NCBI RefSeq assembly: GCF_900168325.1
Contig: NZ_FVZE01000001.1
Location: forward strand, 1,302,001 to 1,366,000
Origin: Novosphingobium mathurense
GTDB taxonomy: Bacteria; Pseudomonadota; Alphaproteobacteria; Sphingomonadales; Sphingomonadaceae
DNA: 64,000 nt
Reading direction: 5' to 3'
Shown here: positions 41,868 through 53,390 of the stretch, piece after piece
Numbering within the stretch: the stretch's first letter is position 1
How the letters are laid out: each line of letters starts with the position of its first letter
Translations under genes and position numbers: made by a program
Notes under the pieces: generated by a model
What the model was told of the DNA's origin: nothing
What the model saw: only the letters and a program-made list of their open reading frames with translations
Databases searched by the model: none

Positions 41868-42665
41868 TCAGGCTGCGGCGTTCTCCGGAGCGTAGCGCGT
41901 CATCAGCTTGTAGGCGCGATCGTACCATTTGCTGTTCGGGTAGTTCGCCTCGAGCACGGCCGCGGCCTTCTGCGCCTCTTCGGGGATGCCCATCGAGAGG
42001 TAGCCTTCGACGAGACGGAACAGCGCCTCGGGCGTGTGGCTGGTGGTCTGGAAATTGTCGACCACGTTACGGAAGCGCAGCGTTGCCGCCAGCCACTTGC
42101 CACGGCGCTCATAGGCGCGGCCGATGGTCATTTCCTTGCCGGCAAGGTGATCGTTGACAAGGTCCAGCTTGAGCTTGGCGTCGGCCGCGTAGGGCGTGGT
42201 CGGATAGCGGCGGGTGATATCGGTCAGCGCCTGCTTCGCCTGCTCGGTGGTGCGCTGGTCGCGCGTCACGTCGCTGATCTGTTCGTAGTAGCAGATGGCG
42301 ATGAGGTAATAGGCGTAAGGCGCGTCCTTGTTGCCCGGGTGGATCGACAGGAAGCGCTGCGCCGACTGGATCGCCTTGTTGTAATCGCGCGCGGCATAGT
42401 AGCTGAAGGCGCTCATCAGCTGGGCACGACGGGCCCAGGGCGAATAGGGATGCTGGCGCTCCACTTCGTCGAACAGCGCGGCGGCCTGCTTGGTGCGCCC
42501 CGTGTCGAGGCGCTGCTTGGCCGCGGCATAGAGCGTGTCGACGTCCCGTGCGACGTAGGCAGTGTCCTTGTTTCCACCCCCGCGACCGGCGCAACCGGCA
42601 GTGAGGACAATCGCGCCAGTGGCGGCGGCAAGGAGAGCGGTCTTCAGACGCGAGCGTTCGAACAT
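41868..42665 (-). CDS. bamD: Outer-membrane protein assembly lipoprotein BamD
   Basis: A 265-aa TPR lipoprotein of the BAM complex that folds beta-barrels into the outer membrane. The lipobox is LTAGC with the modified Cys at residue 25 after a hydrophobic signal. TPR-like repeats are visible: LYAAAKQRLDTGRTKQAAALFDEVERQHPYS, LMSAFSYYAARDYNKAIQSAQRF and RRGKWLAATLRFRNVVDNF. The ending KWYDRAYKLMTRY is typical. ATG 42665 is preferred over an upstream TTG. It has its own terminator. Confidence 0.93.
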   Translation of the reverse strand: MFERSRLKTALLAAATGAIVLTAGCAGRGGGNKDTAYVARDVDTLYAAAKQRLDTGRTKQAAALFDEVERQHPYSPWARRAQLMSAFSYYAARDYNKAIQSAQRFLSIHPGNKDAPYAYYLIAICYYEQISDVTRDQRTTEQAKQALTDITRRYPTTPYAADAKLKLDLVNDHLAGKEMTIGRAYERRGKWLAATLRFRNVVDNFQTTSHTPEALFRLVEGYLSMGIPEEAQKAAAVLEANYPNSKWYDRAYKLMTRYAPENAAA

Positions 42666-42848
42666 GGCGGGGTCTATAACCAGCGCTTTGCTGAACGCCA
42701 AGTGAAGTTACGCGGGTATGCCCAGTCGTCCACGTCATAGCCCCTGTGGTCCGTCGTGGATGCAAGCCCCTGCCCTGCCAGTGCAAATGCCCCGAAAATG
42801 CAGCTTCGAAGGTGACAAATTCGCCTCGCCTGCCATAGTGAGCGGCAC

Positions 42849-44630
42849 ATGGCCGGCTCCAGCGAACTATACTCCCCCGTTCTTTCCGACGCTCTCGTCA
42901 TCCTCGGTGCGGCAGGCATCGTCATCCCGGTATTCTCGCGCTTCCGCATCACGCCGGTGATCGGGTTCATCCTCGTCGGCGTCCTGGTCGGGCCGTTCGG
43001 ACTGGGACGTCATGTCTTCGACTATCCCTGGCTCGCTCACATAACCATAACCGACCCCGGCGGGCTGGAAGTCTTCGCCGAATTCGGCATCATCCTCCTG
43101 CTGTTTTCCATCGGGCTCGAGCTGTCATTCGGCCGCCTGTGGGAGATGCGCAGACTGGTCTTCGGGCTCGGCTCGCTCGAACTCATCGTCATCGGCGGGT
43201 CGCTGACCTTCATCCTCTCGGCCATCGGGCAGAACTTCACGGGCGCTCTGGCGCTGGGCCTTGCCCTTGCCCTGTCTTCGACCGCGCTGGTCCTCAAGAT
43301 CACCAACACGACGACGCCGGTCGGACGTGCGGCGCTCTCGATGCTGCTGTTCGAGGACATCGCGCTGGTCCCGATCATCTTCCTGCTCGGCGCACTGGCA
43401 CCCCATGCCCAAGCCGACGGGATGGGCAACCTCATCAACACGCTGATCTGGGGCACCGTCGTCATTGTCGCCCTGCTGGTGTTCGGGCGCTACCTGCTGC
43501 CACCGCTTTTCACGCAGGCGGCACGCACCAAGAGCCCGGAGCTGTTCCTGGCCGCCAGCCTGCTGGTCGTCATCCTGGCCTCGCTGGCGACCGCCGCCGC
43601 GGGCCTTTCGCCGATCGTTGGCGCCCTCGTCGCCGGCCTGCTGATCGCCGAGACCGAATACCATTCCGAAGTCGAAGAAATCACCGAGCCGTTCAAGGGG
43701 CTCGCGCTTGGCGTCTTTCTCATCACCATCGGCATGAGCATCGACCTGCAGGTGATCTGGGAGAACCTCGGATCGATCCTCGTCGCCACAGTGGGCGTCA
43801 TCCTGCTCAAGGCCGTCGTGACCGGCCTGCTGCTGCGGATGATGGGCGCGCGTCGCGGCACCTCGACCGAGACCGGCATCCTCATGTCGAGCCCTTCGGA
43901 GACCACGCTGATCGTGCTCACCGCTGCCGGCTCGGCGCAACTGATCCAGCCGGGCACCGCGATGTTCTGGCAGATCGTCACCGCCATCGGCCTGACCGTC
44001 ACGCCGCTGCTCTCGCTTTTCGGCCGCATGATGGCGCGCCGCGTCGATGCCGGTGAGCCGCTGCACCAGCCGCCCGAGCATACCGGCGAGCCGCACACGG
44101 TGATCGTCGGCTTCGGCCGCGTCGGCCGCCTCGTGGCCGACATGCTTGCCAAGCACAACAAGCCCTACATCGCCATCGATTCGGACACCGATCTCGTCAG
44201 CCAGGGCAAACGTCTGGGCTACACCGTTTCCTTCGGCGATGCCGGGCGCGGCGATGCGCTGATGCGGCTGGGCGCCGACCAGGCCAATGCCGTGATCCTG
44301 ACCATGGATGAGCCCGTCACGGCCCAGCGCATGGTGCGCAAGCTGCGCCAGCAGTTCCCCGACCTGCCGGTTCTCGTGCGCGCCCGCGATCCCGAGCACG
44401 CAGCCCAGCTCTATCGCGCCGGGGCGACCCACGCGGTGCCGGAAACGCTGGAAAGCTCGCTGCAACTGTCGGAAGCCGTGCTGATCGAAACCGGCGTCGC
44501 GATGGGGCCCGTCATCGCCTCGATCCACGAAAAGCGCGACGAGTTCCGCGAAAGCATCATGGAACAGGGCGGGCTCTCGGAGAAACCCGCGCTCAAGTCC
44601 TCATCGCTGGAGGACAGCCTTCACGCCTGA
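42849..44630 (+). CDS. Monovalent cation:proton antiporter (CPA2, KefB/YbaL type)
   Basis: A 593-aa CPA2 antiporter. About 12 membrane spans fill residues 10-395, e.g. [33 protein letters not shown], and [18 protein letters not shown]. A TrkA-N NAD-binding domain follows: [18 protein letters not shown] with the GxGxxG motif near residue 418, and [26 protein letters not shown]. It would exchange K+ or Na+ for H+ under redox or nucleotide control. No TrkA-C domain is clear at the very end. The 3' end overlaps the convergent glutaminase gene by 10 bp. Confidence 0.9.
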   Translation: MAGSSELYSPVLSDALVILGAAGIVIPVFSRFRITPVIGFILVGVLVGPFGLGRHVFDYPWLAHITITDPGGLEVFAEFGIILLLFSIGLELSFGRLWEMRRLVFGLGSLELIVIGGSLTFILSAIGQNFTGALALGLALALSSTALVLKITNTTTPVGRAALSMLLFEDIALVPIIFLLGALAPHAQADGMGNLINTLIWGTVVIVALLVFGRYLLPPLFTQAARTKSPELFLAASLLVVILASLATAAAGLSPIVGALVAGLLIAETEYHSEVEEITEPFKGLALGVFLITIGMSIDLQVIWENLGSILVATVGVILLKAVVTGLLLRMMGARRGTSTETGILMSSPSETTLIVLTAAGSAQLIQPGTAMFWQIVTAIGLTVTPLLSLFGRMMARRVDAGEPLHQPPEHTGEPHTVIVGFGRVGRLVADMLAKHNKPYIAIDSDTDLVSQGKRLGYTVSFGDAGRGDALMRLGADQANAVILTMDEPVTAQRMVRKLRQQFPDLPVLVRARDPEHAAQLYRAGATHAVPETLESSLQLSEAVLIETGVAMGPVIASIHEKRDEFRESIMEQGGLSEKPALKSSSLEDSLHA

Positions 44631-45589
44631 CCGCCCCCGCGCGGCTCGAAAACCGACCACCCGGTCCGCTGGACGAGCCGTTCGAGCGCGAGTTGCCCCA
44701 GATGCGAATTGCCGCTGCGGTTCAGCCCCGGCGACCACACGGCAATGCTGGCGATGCCCGGCGCGATCGCCAGGATGCCACCGCCCACGCCCGACTTTCC
44801 CGGCAGGCCGATGCGATAGGCGAAATCGCCCGAATTGTCGTAATGACCGCAAGACATCATCAGCGCATTGATGCGCCGCGCCCGCCGTGGATTGACGACG
44901 CTATGGCCACTCACCGGATTGCGACCGTCGGCCATCAGGAAACGTCCGGCCAGGGCAAGCTGGCGGCAAGTCATGGTCAGCGCGCAAAAGTGGAAATAGG
45001 TCCCCAGCACCAGGTCGACGGGCGCATGGATATTGCCGAAGGCGCGCATGTAGTTGGCCAGCGCCATGTTGCGAAAGCCGGTTTCCTGCTCCGCTCGCGC
45101 AACCACCTCGTCTATGGCTATGCTGTCGTCGCCCGCCAGTTCGCGCACGAAGCGCAGCATCTGGCCGATAGCCTCGCGCGGCTGCAGCCCGCCAAGGAGC
45201 ACGTCGCACAGAACGATCGCCCCGGCATTGATGAAGGGATTGCGCGGAATGCCCTGCTCGGTTTCGAGCTGGACGATCGAGTTGAAGGCCGAGCCCGAAG
45301 GCTCGCGCCCCACCCGCTTCCAGACCTGATCGCCCACTGCGCCCAGCACGAGAGTCAGCGCGAAGACCTTGGAAATCGACTGGATCGAAAACGGCTCTTC
45401 GGCATCGCCCGCACAGTGGACAGTGCCATCGGCCATGACCACGGCAAGGCCAAATTTCTCGACCGGCACGCAGGCGAGCGGCGGAATGTAGTCGGCCACT
45501 TTGCCGCGGTGCTCGTGTCCGCGCATTTCCCCGGCGATCTCGGCAACGATCCGGCCAACGTCACAGTGCCCCGGATCCATTGCCGACAT
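44621..45589 (-). CDS. glsA: Glutaminase (GlsA family, serine-dependent)
   Basis: A 322-aa beta-lactamase-fold glutaminase hydrolysing glutamine to glutamate and ammonia. The catalytic SxxK is Ser71-Lys74 in [10 protein letters not shown]. Conserved [47 protein letters not shown] and [19 protein letters not shown] are present. It is 19 bp after alaS on the same strand, so the alaS transcript may read through. Confidence 0.93.
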   Translation of the reverse strand: MSAMDPGHCDVGRIVAEIAGEMRGHEHRGKVADYIPPLACVPVEKFGLAVVMADGTVHCAGDAEEPFSIQSISKVFALTLVLGAVGDQVWKRVGREPSGSAFNSIVQLETEQGIPRNPFINAGAIVLCDVLLGGLQPREAIGQMLRFVRELAGDDSIAIDEVVARAEQETGFRNMALANYMRAFGNIHAPVDLVLGTYFHFCALTMTCRQLALAGRFLMADGRNPVSGHSVVNPRRARRINALMMSCGHYDNSGDFAYRIGLPGKSGVGGGILAIAPGIASIAVWSPGLNRSGNSHLGQLALERLVQRTGWSVFEPRGGGQA

Positions 45590-45608
45590 CTCCTTCCAAC
45601 CCGACCGA

Positions 45609-48260
45609 TCAGCCGGCGAGCGCTGCCTTTACCGCGGCAATGGCATCGGCGCCCTTCGAACCGTCGGGACCGCCGCCTTGCGCCATGTCCGGACGCCCGC
45701 CGCCGCCCTTGCCACCAAGCGCTTCGACGCCCTTGCGCACCAGGTCGACTGCACTGGCCTTGTCCTTGAGGTCGTCGGTCACGGCCACCGCGATGGAAGC
45801 CTTGCCGTCATTGACCGCAACGATCGCCGCAACGCCCGAACCGAGGCGCTGCTTGGCCTGGTCGAGCAATCCGCGCAGTTCCTTGGGGTCGAGACCTTCG
45901 AGGACTTGCCCCGAGAACTTCACGCCACTGACTTCCTCGTCGGCCGGACCGGCAGCGGCTGCACCGCCGCCGCCGAGCGCCAGCGCCTTCTTGGCTTCGG
46001 CCAGTTCTCGCTCGAGCTTCTTGCGCTCGTCCAGCAGCGCCGCGACGCGCGCTTCGACATCTTCGGGCGTGGTGCGCAGGATACCGGCGGCATTCTTCAG
46101 CGCTTCCTCGCGCGCAACCAGCCACTGGCGCGCACCTTCGCCGGTCAGCGCCTCGATACGGCGCACGCCGGAGGAAACGGCGCTTTCCGAAACGATGCGG
46201 AACACACCGATATCGCCGGTGGCATTGACGTGGGTACCGCCGCACAGCTCGACCGAGTAGGTCTTGCCGCCATTGCTGCGGCCCATCGACAGCACGCGCA
46301 CTTCGTCGCCGTACTTCTCTCCGAACAGGGCCATGGCGCCGGCGGCAATGGCATCGTCGGGCGTCATCAGGCGGGTCATGACCGCCTCGTTGCCGCGGAT
46401 CTCGGCGTTCACTTCAGCCTCGATCGCGGCGATGTCCTCGACCTCGAGTGCCTTGGGATGCGAGAAGTCGAAGCGCAGGCGATCGCTCGCCACCATCGAA
46501 CCCTTCTGCGTGACGTGATCGCCGAGGCGATTGCGCAGGGCGGCGTGCAGCAGGTGGGTGGCGGAGTGGTTGGCGCGGATCGCATCGCGGCGCGCTTCGT
46601 CAACGACGAGGTTGACCGTCTCGCCGACCTTGATCTGCCCGGCCTCGACCTTGCCGGTCATGGTGTGCAGGCGGCCAAGCGGCTTGGCGGTTTCGGCAAT
46701 CGCGATGACGAGGCCACCGGGCCCGGTGATCGTGCCGGCATCGCCGACCTGGCCGCCCGATTCGCCATAGAACGGGGTCTGGTTGGTCAGGACAATGACT
46801 TCGTCGCCGACCGAAGCCGATTGGACTTCCTTGCCGTCCCTGACGAGCGCCACGACGCGGCCCTCGCCCGAGGTCGAAGTGTAGCCGGTGAATTCGGTCG
46901 CACCTTCACGCTCCGCGATGTCGAACCAGACTTCGTTGTCGGCGGCCTGCCCGGACCCCTTCCAGGCGGCGCGGGCGGCGGCCTTCTGCTGCGCCATGGC
47001 AGCGTCGAAGCCGTCCTTGTCGACGCTGATGCCGCGCGAACGCAGGGCATCCTCGGTCAGGTCATAGGGGAAGCCGTAGGTGTCGTAGAGCTTGAACGCG
47101 GTCTCGCCGGGCAGCCGGGCGCCCTCGCCCATTTCGGCGGTGGCTTCGTCGAGCAGCTTGAGGCCGTTCGACAGGGTGCGGCGGAACTGCACTTCCTCGC
47201 GTTCCAGGGTTTCCTCGATCAGCGGCTGCGCGCGGCCGAGTTCGGGATAGGCCTGGCCCATCTCCGCGACGAGCGCGGGCACCAGACGGTGCATCAGCGG
47301 ATCCTTGGCGCCCAGCAGGTGCGCATGACGCATGGCGCGACGCATGATGCGGCGCAGGACGTAGCCGCGGCCCTCGTTCGAAGGCAGTACGCCGTCGGCA
47401 AGCAGGAAGCTGGTCGAGCGCAGGTGATCGGCAATAACGCGGTGGCTCGCCCGGCTCTCGCCCTCGGCGGCTACGCCGGTCAGGTGCTCGGAAGCGGCGA
47501 TCAGCGCCTTGAAGGTGTCGATGTCGTAGTTGTCATGGACGCCCTGCATGACCGCCGAGATGCGCTCAAGCCCCATGCCGGTGTCGATCGAGGGCTTGGG
47601 CAGATTGCCGACGATCTCGCCAGCTGCCTGCTCGAACTGCATGAACACCAGGTTCCAGATCTCGATGAAGCGGTCGCCGTCTTCCTCGGGGCTTCCCGGA
47701 GGGCCGCCCCAGATGTGGTCGCCGTGATCATAGAAGATCTCGGAGCACGGACCGCACGGGCCATCGTCGCCCATCGCCCAGAAGTTGTCCTTGGTGGGAA
47801 TACGGATGATCTTCGATTCCGGCAGACCGGCGATCTTCTTCCACAGGTCGAAGGCTTCGTCGTCGGTGTGATAGACCGTGACCAGCAGCTTCTCGACCGG
47901 AAGCGCCCATTCCTTCGTCAGCAGGGTCCAGGCATGGGTGATCGCCTGTTCCTTGAAGTAGTCGCCGAAAGAGAAATTCCCCAGCATTTCGAAGAAGGTG
48001 TGATGGCGCGCGGTGTAGCCGACATTGTCGAGGTCGTTGTGCTTGCCGCCTGCGCGCACGCACTTTTGCGAGGACGTCGCGCGCGGGGTGGCGCGGGTCT
48101 CGAGGCCGGTGAACACGTTCTTGAACGGCACCATGCCGGCGTTCACGAACATCAGCGTCGGGTCGTTGTAAGGAACGAGCGGCGCGGACTGGACGGCCTC
48201 GTGACCATTACTGGCGAAATAGTCGAGGAAGGACCGGCGGATTTCGTTGGTCGTCTGCAT
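45609..48260 (-). CDS. alaS: Alanyl-tRNA synthetase
   Basis: An 883-aa class II synthetase. The N-terminal catalytic domain shows [19 protein letters not shown] (motif 1-2 region) and [14 protein letters not shown]. The editing domain has [12 protein letters not shown] with the zinc ligands His and Cys in [15 protein letters not shown]. The C-terminal DHHA1 domain ends [14 protein letters not shown]. Length is standard. Its start region is 213 bp upstream of nothing but the recA terminator, so it has its own promoter. Confidence 0.96.
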   Translation of the reverse strand: MQTTNEIRRSFLDYFASNGHEAVQSAPLVPYNDPTLMFVNAGMVPFKNVFTGLETRATPRATSSQKCVRAGGKHNDLDNVGYTARHHTFFEMLGNFSFGDYFKEQAITHAWTLLTKEWALPVEKLLVTVYHTDDEAFDLWKKIAGLPESKIIRIPTKDNFWAMGDDGPCGPCSEIFYDHGDHIWGGPPGSPEEDGDRFIEIWNLVFMQFEQAAGEIVGNLPKPSIDTGMGLERISAVMQGVHDNYDIDTFKALIAASEHLTGVAAEGESRASHRVIADHLRSTSFLLADGVLPSNEGRGYVLRRIMRRAMRHAHLLGAKDPLMHRLVPALVAEMGQAYPELGRAQPLIEETLEREEVQFRRTLSNGLKLLDEATAEMGEGARLPGETAFKLYDTYGFPYDLTEDALRSRGISVDKDGFDAAMAQQKAAARAAWKGSGQAADNEVWFDIAEREGATEFTGYTSTSGEGRVVALVRDGKEVQSASVGDEVIVLTNQTPFYGESGGQVGDAGTITGPGGLVIAIAETAKPLGRLHTMTGKVEAGQIKVGETVNLVVDEARRDAIRANHSATHLLHAALRNRLGDHVTQKGSMVASDRLRFDFSHPKALEVEDIAAIEAEVNAEIRGNEAVMTRLMTPDDAIAAGAMALFGEKYGDEVRVLSMGRSNGGKTYSVELCGGTHVNATGDIGVFRIVSESAVSSGVRRIEALTGEGARQWLVAREEALKNAAGILRTTPEDVEARVAALLDERKKLERELAEAKKALALGGGGAAAAGPADEEVSGVKFSGQVLEGLDPKELRGLLDQAKQRLGSGVAAIVAVNDGKASIAVAVTDDLKDKASAVDLVRKGVEALGGKGGGGRPDMAQGGGPDGSKGADAIAAVKAALAG

Positions 48261-48419
48261 AACTCGGGCCGATAAGGCACAGGCGCGAAACCGACAAGCT
48301 ATAAGGCGCGGTCAGACTGTTCGGTTTTTACGATAATCCGCAGATATGCGGCAAATCGGCTACGCTGAAAGCGTCCGGACGGGCCGCGAAGGGCTCCGCG
48401 TTCCAAGTTCACCCCAAGC

Positions 48420-48447
48420 AAAAACCCCGGCGCAACGCACCGGGGTT
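48420..48447 (-). terminator. Rho-independent terminator after recA
   Basis: On the minus strand AACCCCGG pairs with CCGGGGTT around a 9-nt loop, followed by TTTTTG. It starts 27 nt downstream of the recA stop. A textbook intrinsic terminator. Confidence 0.9.
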
Positions 48448-48473
48448 CCTGTTTCTGCAAAGGGGCGGAAGCC

Positions 48474-49550
48474 TTATTCGGCGTCATCCTCGTCCGAGGG
48501 GCCTGCCATCATTTCTTCGGCCAGACCTTCGGTCTTGGTCCGGATCGCCTTCTCGAGACGGTCGCAGACCTCGGGATTCTCGCGCAGGTAGTTCTTCGAG
48601 TTCTCGCGACCCTGGCCGATGCGGATCGAATCGTAGGAGAACCATGCGCCCGACTTCTCGACGATGCCGGCCTTGACGCCGAGGTCGAGAATTTCGCCGA
48701 TCTTGGAGATGCCCTCGCCGTACATGATGTCGAACTCAACCTGCTTGAACGGCGGCGCGACCTTGTTCTTGACCACCTTGACGCGGGTTGCGTTGCCGAT
48801 GATCTCGTCGCGGTCCTTGATCTGCCCGGTGCGGCGGATGTCGAGGCGAACCGAGGCGTAGAACTTGAGCGCGTTGCCGCCCGTCGTCGTCTCCGGGTTG
48901 CCGTACATGACGCCGATCTTCATGCGCAGCTGGTTGATGAAGATCACCATGCACTTGGAACGGTTGATCGAGCCGGTCAGCTTGCGCAGCGACTGGCTCA
49001 TCAGGCGGGCCTGGAGGCCGACGTGGCTGTCGCCCATCTCACCTTCGATTTCGGCCCGGGGGACGAGCGCGGCGACCGAGTCGACCACCAGCACGTCGAT
49101 CGCGTTCGAGCGCACCAGCGTATCGGTGATCTCCAGCGCCTGCTCACCGGTGTCGGGCTGCGAGACGATCAGTTCGTCGATGTCGACGCCCAGCTTCTTG
49201 GCATAGACGGGATCGAGTGCGTGCTCTGCGTCGATGAAGGCAGCGGTGCCGCCAGCCTTCTGCGCTTCGGCGATGACATGCAGCGCCAGCGTGGTCTTGC
49301 CCGAGCTTTCCGGCCCGTAGACTTCGATCACGCGGCCCTTGGGAAGTCCGCCGACTCCAAGCGCGATATCCAGCCCGAGCGAGCCGGTCGAGATCGCTTC
49401 GACCTGCATCGTCTCCTTCGAGCCGAGCTTCATCGCGCTGCCCTTGCCGAACGCGCGATCGATCTGGGCGAGCGCTGCGTCGAGCGCCTTCTGACGGTCC
49501 ATGGAGTCCTTATCCTTGCCTTCCTGGATCAGCTTGAGCTGAGCAGCCAT
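48474..49550 (-). CDS. recA: Recombinase A
   Basis: A 358-aa strand-exchange protein and LexA co-protease. Walker A is GPESSGKTT at 79-87. Other anchors are [85 protein letters not shown] (loop 2), and an acidic C-terminus ending SDEDDAE. An exact LexA box is 77 nt upstream, and an intrinsic terminator follows. Confidence 0.97.
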   Translation of the reverse strand: MAAQLKLIQEGKDKDSMDRQKALDAALAQIDRAFGKGSAMKLGSKETMQVEAISTGSLGLDIALGVGGLPKGRVIEVYGPESSGKTTLALHVIAEAQKAGGTAAFIDAEHALDPVYAKKLGVDIDELIVSQPDTGEQALEITDTLVRSNAIDVLVVDSVAALVPRAEIEGEMGDSHVGLQARLMSQSLRKLTGSINRSKCMVIFINQLRMKIGVMYGNPETTTGGNALKFYASVRLDIRRTGQIKDRDEIIGNATRVKVVKNKVAPPFKQVEFDIMYGEGISKIGEILDLGVKAGIVEKSGAWFSYDSIRIGQGRENSKNYLRENPEVCDRLEKAIRTKTEGLAEEMMAGPSDEDDAE

Positions 49551-49626
49551 TTCACTTCCCCTTTGCTACCGGCCTGACCGGAAAGGTCAACGTCGCGGAC
49601 CCCGATGTATCTTGTTTGTTCCCCGT

Positions 49627-49641
49627 GAACAAGAGGGGAAC
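49627..49641 (-). promoter_or_regulatory. LexA (SOS) box upstream of recA
   Basis: GAAC-N7-GAAC on the + strand, i.e. GTTC-N7-GTTC toward recA. It ends 77 nt before the recA start. An overlapping inverted repeat (TTGTTC...GAACAA) precedes it at 49614-49632. Confidence 0.88.
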
Positions 49642-49750
49642 AAAGGGAGTTTTCCCAAATTTAATTGAGGCAGGCGCAGGCATGGCGAAAAGACGCCGGA
49701 CCGCAGCACGGCGAGCGGGCCGGAAATCAACGCCTTAGGAAACCGGAGCC

Positions 49751-52204
49751 TTACTTGGCCGTGCGCGCGAGGACTTCGCCCACCTTTTCGGAAAGCTGCT
49801 GGACCGAGAACGGCTTGGGCATGAACCAGGCATTCGACAGGCCGATTTCCTTGCGCAGCTGTTCCTCGGCATAGCCCGACATGAACAGCACCGGCAGGTT
49901 CGGCTGCAGCCTGCGGATCTCGCGCGCCATGGCCGGACCATCGAGCGAAGGCATGACGACGTCGGAAACGACGATATCGAACTGGCCGCCCTCTTCAACG
50001 AGCGCGAGTCCTTCTTCGCCGTCGCGGGCGCTGGTCACTTCATAGCCCTGCCGCGTGAGCGAGCGCTCCGCGACCATGCGCACCGGGTCTTCGTCCTCGA
50101 CCAGCAGGATGCGTCCACCGCCTGCCCACTGGCTCGGCGGAGGTGCTTCCTCCTTCACCGCCGGAGTCGGCGTCGTGCCCGGAGCCACGTGATAGACCGG
50201 CAGGTAGACGATGAAGCGCGTACCCTTGCCCACCTCGCTTTCGGCGAAGATGAAACCGCCCGACTGCTTGACGATGCCGTAAACGGTCGAGAGGCCGAGC
50301 CCGGTGCCCTTGCCCTGCTCCTTGGTGGTGAAGAACGGCTCGAAGATCTTGCCCAGGTGCTCGGGCGCGATACCGCCGCCGGTATCCTCGACGATGAGCG
50401 CGGTGTACTCGCCCGCCGGGATAATCTCGCTGCGCATCGCGCGCACGTCGGTCGTCGTCACCTTGCGGGTCGCGAGAGTGAGGACGCCCGATCCGTCGCC
50501 GCCCTTCTTGGCACTGGACGACTGCATCGCATCGCGCGCGTTGACCGCGAGGTTGACGATGACCTGCTCGAGCTGTGTCGGGTCGGCGCGCACCGGCCCG
50601 AGATCACGGTCATGCGAAACGACCAGCTCGATCTTCTCGCCGATCAGGCGGCGCAGCATCTGCGACACATCGGCAACGACGTCGGGAAGCTGCAGCACTT
50701 CGGGGCGCAGCGTCTGCTGGCGCGAGAATGCGAGGAGCTGGCGGGTCAGCGATGCCGCGCGGTTCGAATTGGCGCGGATCTGCTGGATGTCGTCATAGTC
50801 CGAGTCGCCGGGCGTGTGGCGCATCAGCATGAGGTCGCAGGTGCCCAGGATCGCGGTCAGCACATTGTTGAAGTCATGCGCGACGCCGCCGGCCAACTGA
50901 CCGACCGCCTGCATCTTGGTGGCCTGGGCGACCTGCCGCTTGAGGCGGGTTTCCTCGGATGTGTCGGTCAGGCCAAGCAGGACCGCAGGCTCACCCAGCC
51001 CGCGCACGCCGGCAAGGCTGAGCGAAACCGGATCGTCGGGCTGCGCGGTCAGGCGGATCGCGATATCGCCGGCGGCAGCAGGCCCTTGCGCGAAACGGCG
51101 GATCGATTCGGACAGCGCGCGCTTGTCCTCACGGACCACGAGATCGGTGGGATAAGTCGGCGGCAACTGCCCTTCGCGCCCGGCCGCCCGCATGAACGCC
51201 GGGTTGGCGAACAGGAGGTGTCCATCGCGGTCGGCCATCGCGAGGCCGAGCGGCAACTGGCTGAGAAGAGCTTCGAGATGCGGCGCGGAATTCCCGCCGC
51301 CGCCCGCAGCACCGATGCCCTGCCCGGCTTCCATCACCAACATCAGCGAGGGCGTCGTGTTGGGGTCGGGCTCGACGGGCGAATCCGGATCGGCGACGGG
51401 CACGTGGTAGAGGACCAGAGGGCTGCCGCGGCCATTGTCGCGGGCCCAGCCGATGCGCTCGCCTTCTTCCTGGCTCAGGAGCGAGACGAAATCCTCGCCG
51501 GTAAGATCGATTGCCTCATCGCCGGCAGCGCGCAGGGCAAAGCCCTTGTTGGCGGCGCGGATCATGCCGTCGGGTTCGACCAGCGCCGCAGCGATCCCGG
51601 CCCGGGCGAGGCCCTTGCCAAGCTTGCCGCCAAGCTGGGTCACGATATCACCGATGAGATCCACAGAACTGACGGGTGCGATACGCCAGACGAGAAAGTC
51701 GTCACCGCGGCCGGAGCGGTGCACTTCGATCCGCCATTGCCGCGCGCCGCCCGGATGCTCGGCTCCGGCCGTCACATCGGCAGCAGCCGACCCATCGCGC
51801 CATGCCGCGCGACTGGCGTCGGCCAGACGCTCAAGCGAAGGTTCGTCGAGGGGAAGGCGCGGCGGCGCGTAGCCGGTGCCGAACCACGCTTCGAAGCTGG
51901 CATTGGCGCACGTCAGCCTTCCGGCGCGATCGGTCACCGCGATGGCCATGTCCGGCCGGTCAATCGCGGCGACGGTTACCGACCAGTCAGGCTGGGCGAA
52001 CTCGGCCTCGGCCTCCTGCGGCCGGTTGCGCACGATCATCCAGGCAAGTCCCGCCAGCGCGATCAGGGCACCGAGATAGACGGAAGTGGCCAGCGAATCC
52101 TGGGTAACGATACCGACCAGCAGAACACTGAAGGCCATCGCCATGCCGACCACCAGCAGGTCGGTCTGGCGACTTTGGCGCACGGCCTCGTCGATCAACT
52201 TCAC
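49751..52204 (-). CDS. cckA: Hybrid histidine kinase CckA, cell-cycle regulator
   Basis: An 817-aa membrane hybrid kinase. Two spans (about 15-34 and 39-58) are followed by two or three PAS-like regions (70-430). The HisKA motif is [21 protein letters not shown] with His443 as phospho-acceptor. HATPase_c shows [10 protein letters not shown] and [22 protein letters not shown]. The C-terminal receiver has Asp748 in [12 protein letters not shown]. CckA sends phosphate through ChpT to CtrA and CpdR. The GTG start overlaps the upstream DUF2062 gene by 4 nt, linking it to smpB. Confidence 0.94.
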   Translation of the reverse strand: MKLIDEAVRQSRQTDLLVVGMAMAFSVLLVGIVTQDSLATSVYLGALIALAGLAWMIVRNRPQEAEAEFAQPDWSVTVAAIDRPDMAIAVTDRAGRLTCANASFEAWFGTGYAPPRLPLDEPSLERLADASRAAWRDGSAAADVTAGAEHPGGARQWRIEVHRSGRGDDFLVWRIAPVSSVDLIGDIVTQLGGKLGKGLARAGIAAALVEPDGMIRAANKGFALRAAGDEAIDLTGEDFVSLLSQEEGERIGWARDNGRGSPLVLYHVPVADPDSPVEPDPNTTPSLMLVMEAGQGIGAAGGGGNSAPHLEALLSQLPLGLAMADRDGHLLFANPAFMRAAGREGQLPPTYPTDLVVREDKRALSESIRRFAQGPAAAGDIAIRLTAQPDDPVSLSLAGVRGLGEPAVLLGLTDTSEETRLKRQVAQATKMQAVGQLAGGVAHDFNNVLTAILGTCDLMLMRHTPGDSDYDDIQQIRANSNRAASLTRQLLAFSRQQTLRPEVLQLPDVVADVSQMLRRLIGEKIELVVSHDRDLGPVRADPTQLEQVIVNLAVNARDAMQSSSAKKGGDGSGVLTLATRKVTTTDVRAMRSEIIPAGEYTALIVEDTGGGIAPEHLGKIFEPFFTTKEQGKGTGLGLSTVYGIVKQSGGFIFAESEVGKGTRFIVYLPVYHVAPGTTPTPAVKEEAPPPSQWAGGGRILLVEDEDPVRMVAERSLTRQGYEVTSARDGEEGLALVEEGGQFDIVVSDVVMPSLDGPAMAREIRRLQPNLPVLFMSGYAEEQLRKEIGLSNAWFMPKPFSVQQLSEKVGEVLARTAK

Positions 52205-52827
52205 GCAGCCGCCTCAAACGAGGCGGCGCTAGCGGCGACTGCCTCGTGAGCGCGGGCTTCTCGTTCGGCCCGGGCCTGGGCATGCCGGACCCGGCGCGCA
52301 CGGTGCTTGCGGCCGATCCAGCTGCGCCAGATCAGGCCTGAAAGAACATAGCCGAGCGCCGAAGCGACGATGGCCAGCACGACGAACCCGACGGCTGCGA
52401 AGCCCGCGGACTGCGCGAACCAGATGAGCGTGTCCCAGGCACTGTCGTCCATGCCGCTGCCGACTGCCGAAGCGACTCCGGTCGGATCGACATGCAGGAA
52501 GAAGCGGCCAAGCCGGTTGGCGACCACCACCCAGAAAGGCAGGGTAAAGGGATTCGTGACGAAGGTCACGAGCGCGGCGATCGACACGTTGGCGCGCGCG
52601 GGAAGCGCGAGGAAGGCGGCAAGGAAGATCTGCCCGACCGGGACGATAAAGCCGGCAAAGAGGCCCAGCGCCACGCCGCGCGGCACCGAGCGACGGGTGA
52701 AGCGCCAAAGTTCCGGGCTCAGGACGCGGTGGGCGATCGGCGCAATCCAGCGATTGCGCTCGAAGTCCTCACGCGACGGCATACGCCGGAGCAGCGAAGC
52801 GGATATGCGACGGAAAATGCCACTCAC
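52201..52827 (-). CDS. DUF2062 membrane protein (second of a tandem pair)
   Basis: A 208-aa protein from GTG 52827. It has [53 protein letters not shown], the DUF2062 core, then TFVTNPFTLPFWVVVANRLG and a hydrophobic span before a basic tail ([20 protein letters not shown]). The N-terminal helix is amphipathic and basic. It overlaps cckA and the first DUF2062 gene by 4 nt at each end. DUF2062 proteins have no known function; the basic tail suggests contact with membranes or nucleic acid. Confidence 0.85.
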   Translation of the reverse strand: MSGIFRRISASLLRRMPSREDFERNRWIAPIAHRVLSPELWRFTRRSVPRGVALGLFAGFIVPVGQIFLAAFLALPARANVSIAALVTFVTNPFTLPFWVVVANRLGRFFLHVDPTGVASAVGSGMDDSAWDTLIWFAQSAGFAAVGFVVLAIVASALGYVLSGLIWRSWIGRKHRARRVRHAQARAEREARAHEAVAASAASFEAAA

Positions 52828-53390
52828 GAATCGAAATCCCGACCAGAACGCCTGAGCCTTGCACGGTGCTTGCGCCCTATCCAGAATCGCCAGAACCATA
52901 CAGTCACAAAATAGCTAACGACGGACGCTACCACCGATTGCACAAACAATCCGATAACGATGGCCGGCGCAGTATCCGAAAGCAGCCACGTCCACCATTG
53001 ATGAACGGGCGCACCTGAACGAACCATGGCATTGACCGTCTCGACATCGGCGTGGAAGCCGAAACTGTTTCCGATCGCCACCGACAGCGGCAGAATGATC
53101 AGGATCGTCGTGACCGGGTTGCTGATGAAGGTCATCGCCGCGGCCAGCGGAATGTTGCCGCGAACCGGAACGCACATCAGCGCAGCGCCAACAATCTGCA
53201 CGCCGGGGATCAGCGCGAAAATGCCGACGAACATCCCGACGGCAACCCCGCGCGGGACCGAGCGACGCGTGAAGCGGAACAGTTCGCGTCGCCGCGAAAT
53301 AGGAGCGGTAAGCCGATTCGCCTCGAGTTGCTCGTGCGTCGGCATCTGGCGATGGAGCCAGGCTGACAGTCGGGCCAGCAGCGCGCTCAT
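52824..53390 (-). CDS. DUF2062 membrane protein (first of a tandem pair)
   Basis: A 188-aa paralogue of the next gene: [52 protein letters not shown] is colinear with it. [25 protein letters not shown] and a final span with [13 protein letters not shown] follow. The two probably arose by duplication. The start overlaps the smpB stop (ATGA), and the stop overlaps the next GTG (GTGA). Confidence 0.87.
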   Translation of the reverse strand: MSALLARLSAWLHRQMPTHEQLEANRLTAPISRRRELFRFTRRSVPRGVAVGMFVGIFALIPGVQIVGAALMCVPVRGNIPLAAAMTFISNPVTTILIILPLSVAIGNSFGFHADVETVNAMVRSGAPVHQWWTWLLSDTAPAIVIGLFVQSVVASVVSYFVTVWFWRFWIGRKHRARLRRSGRDFDS

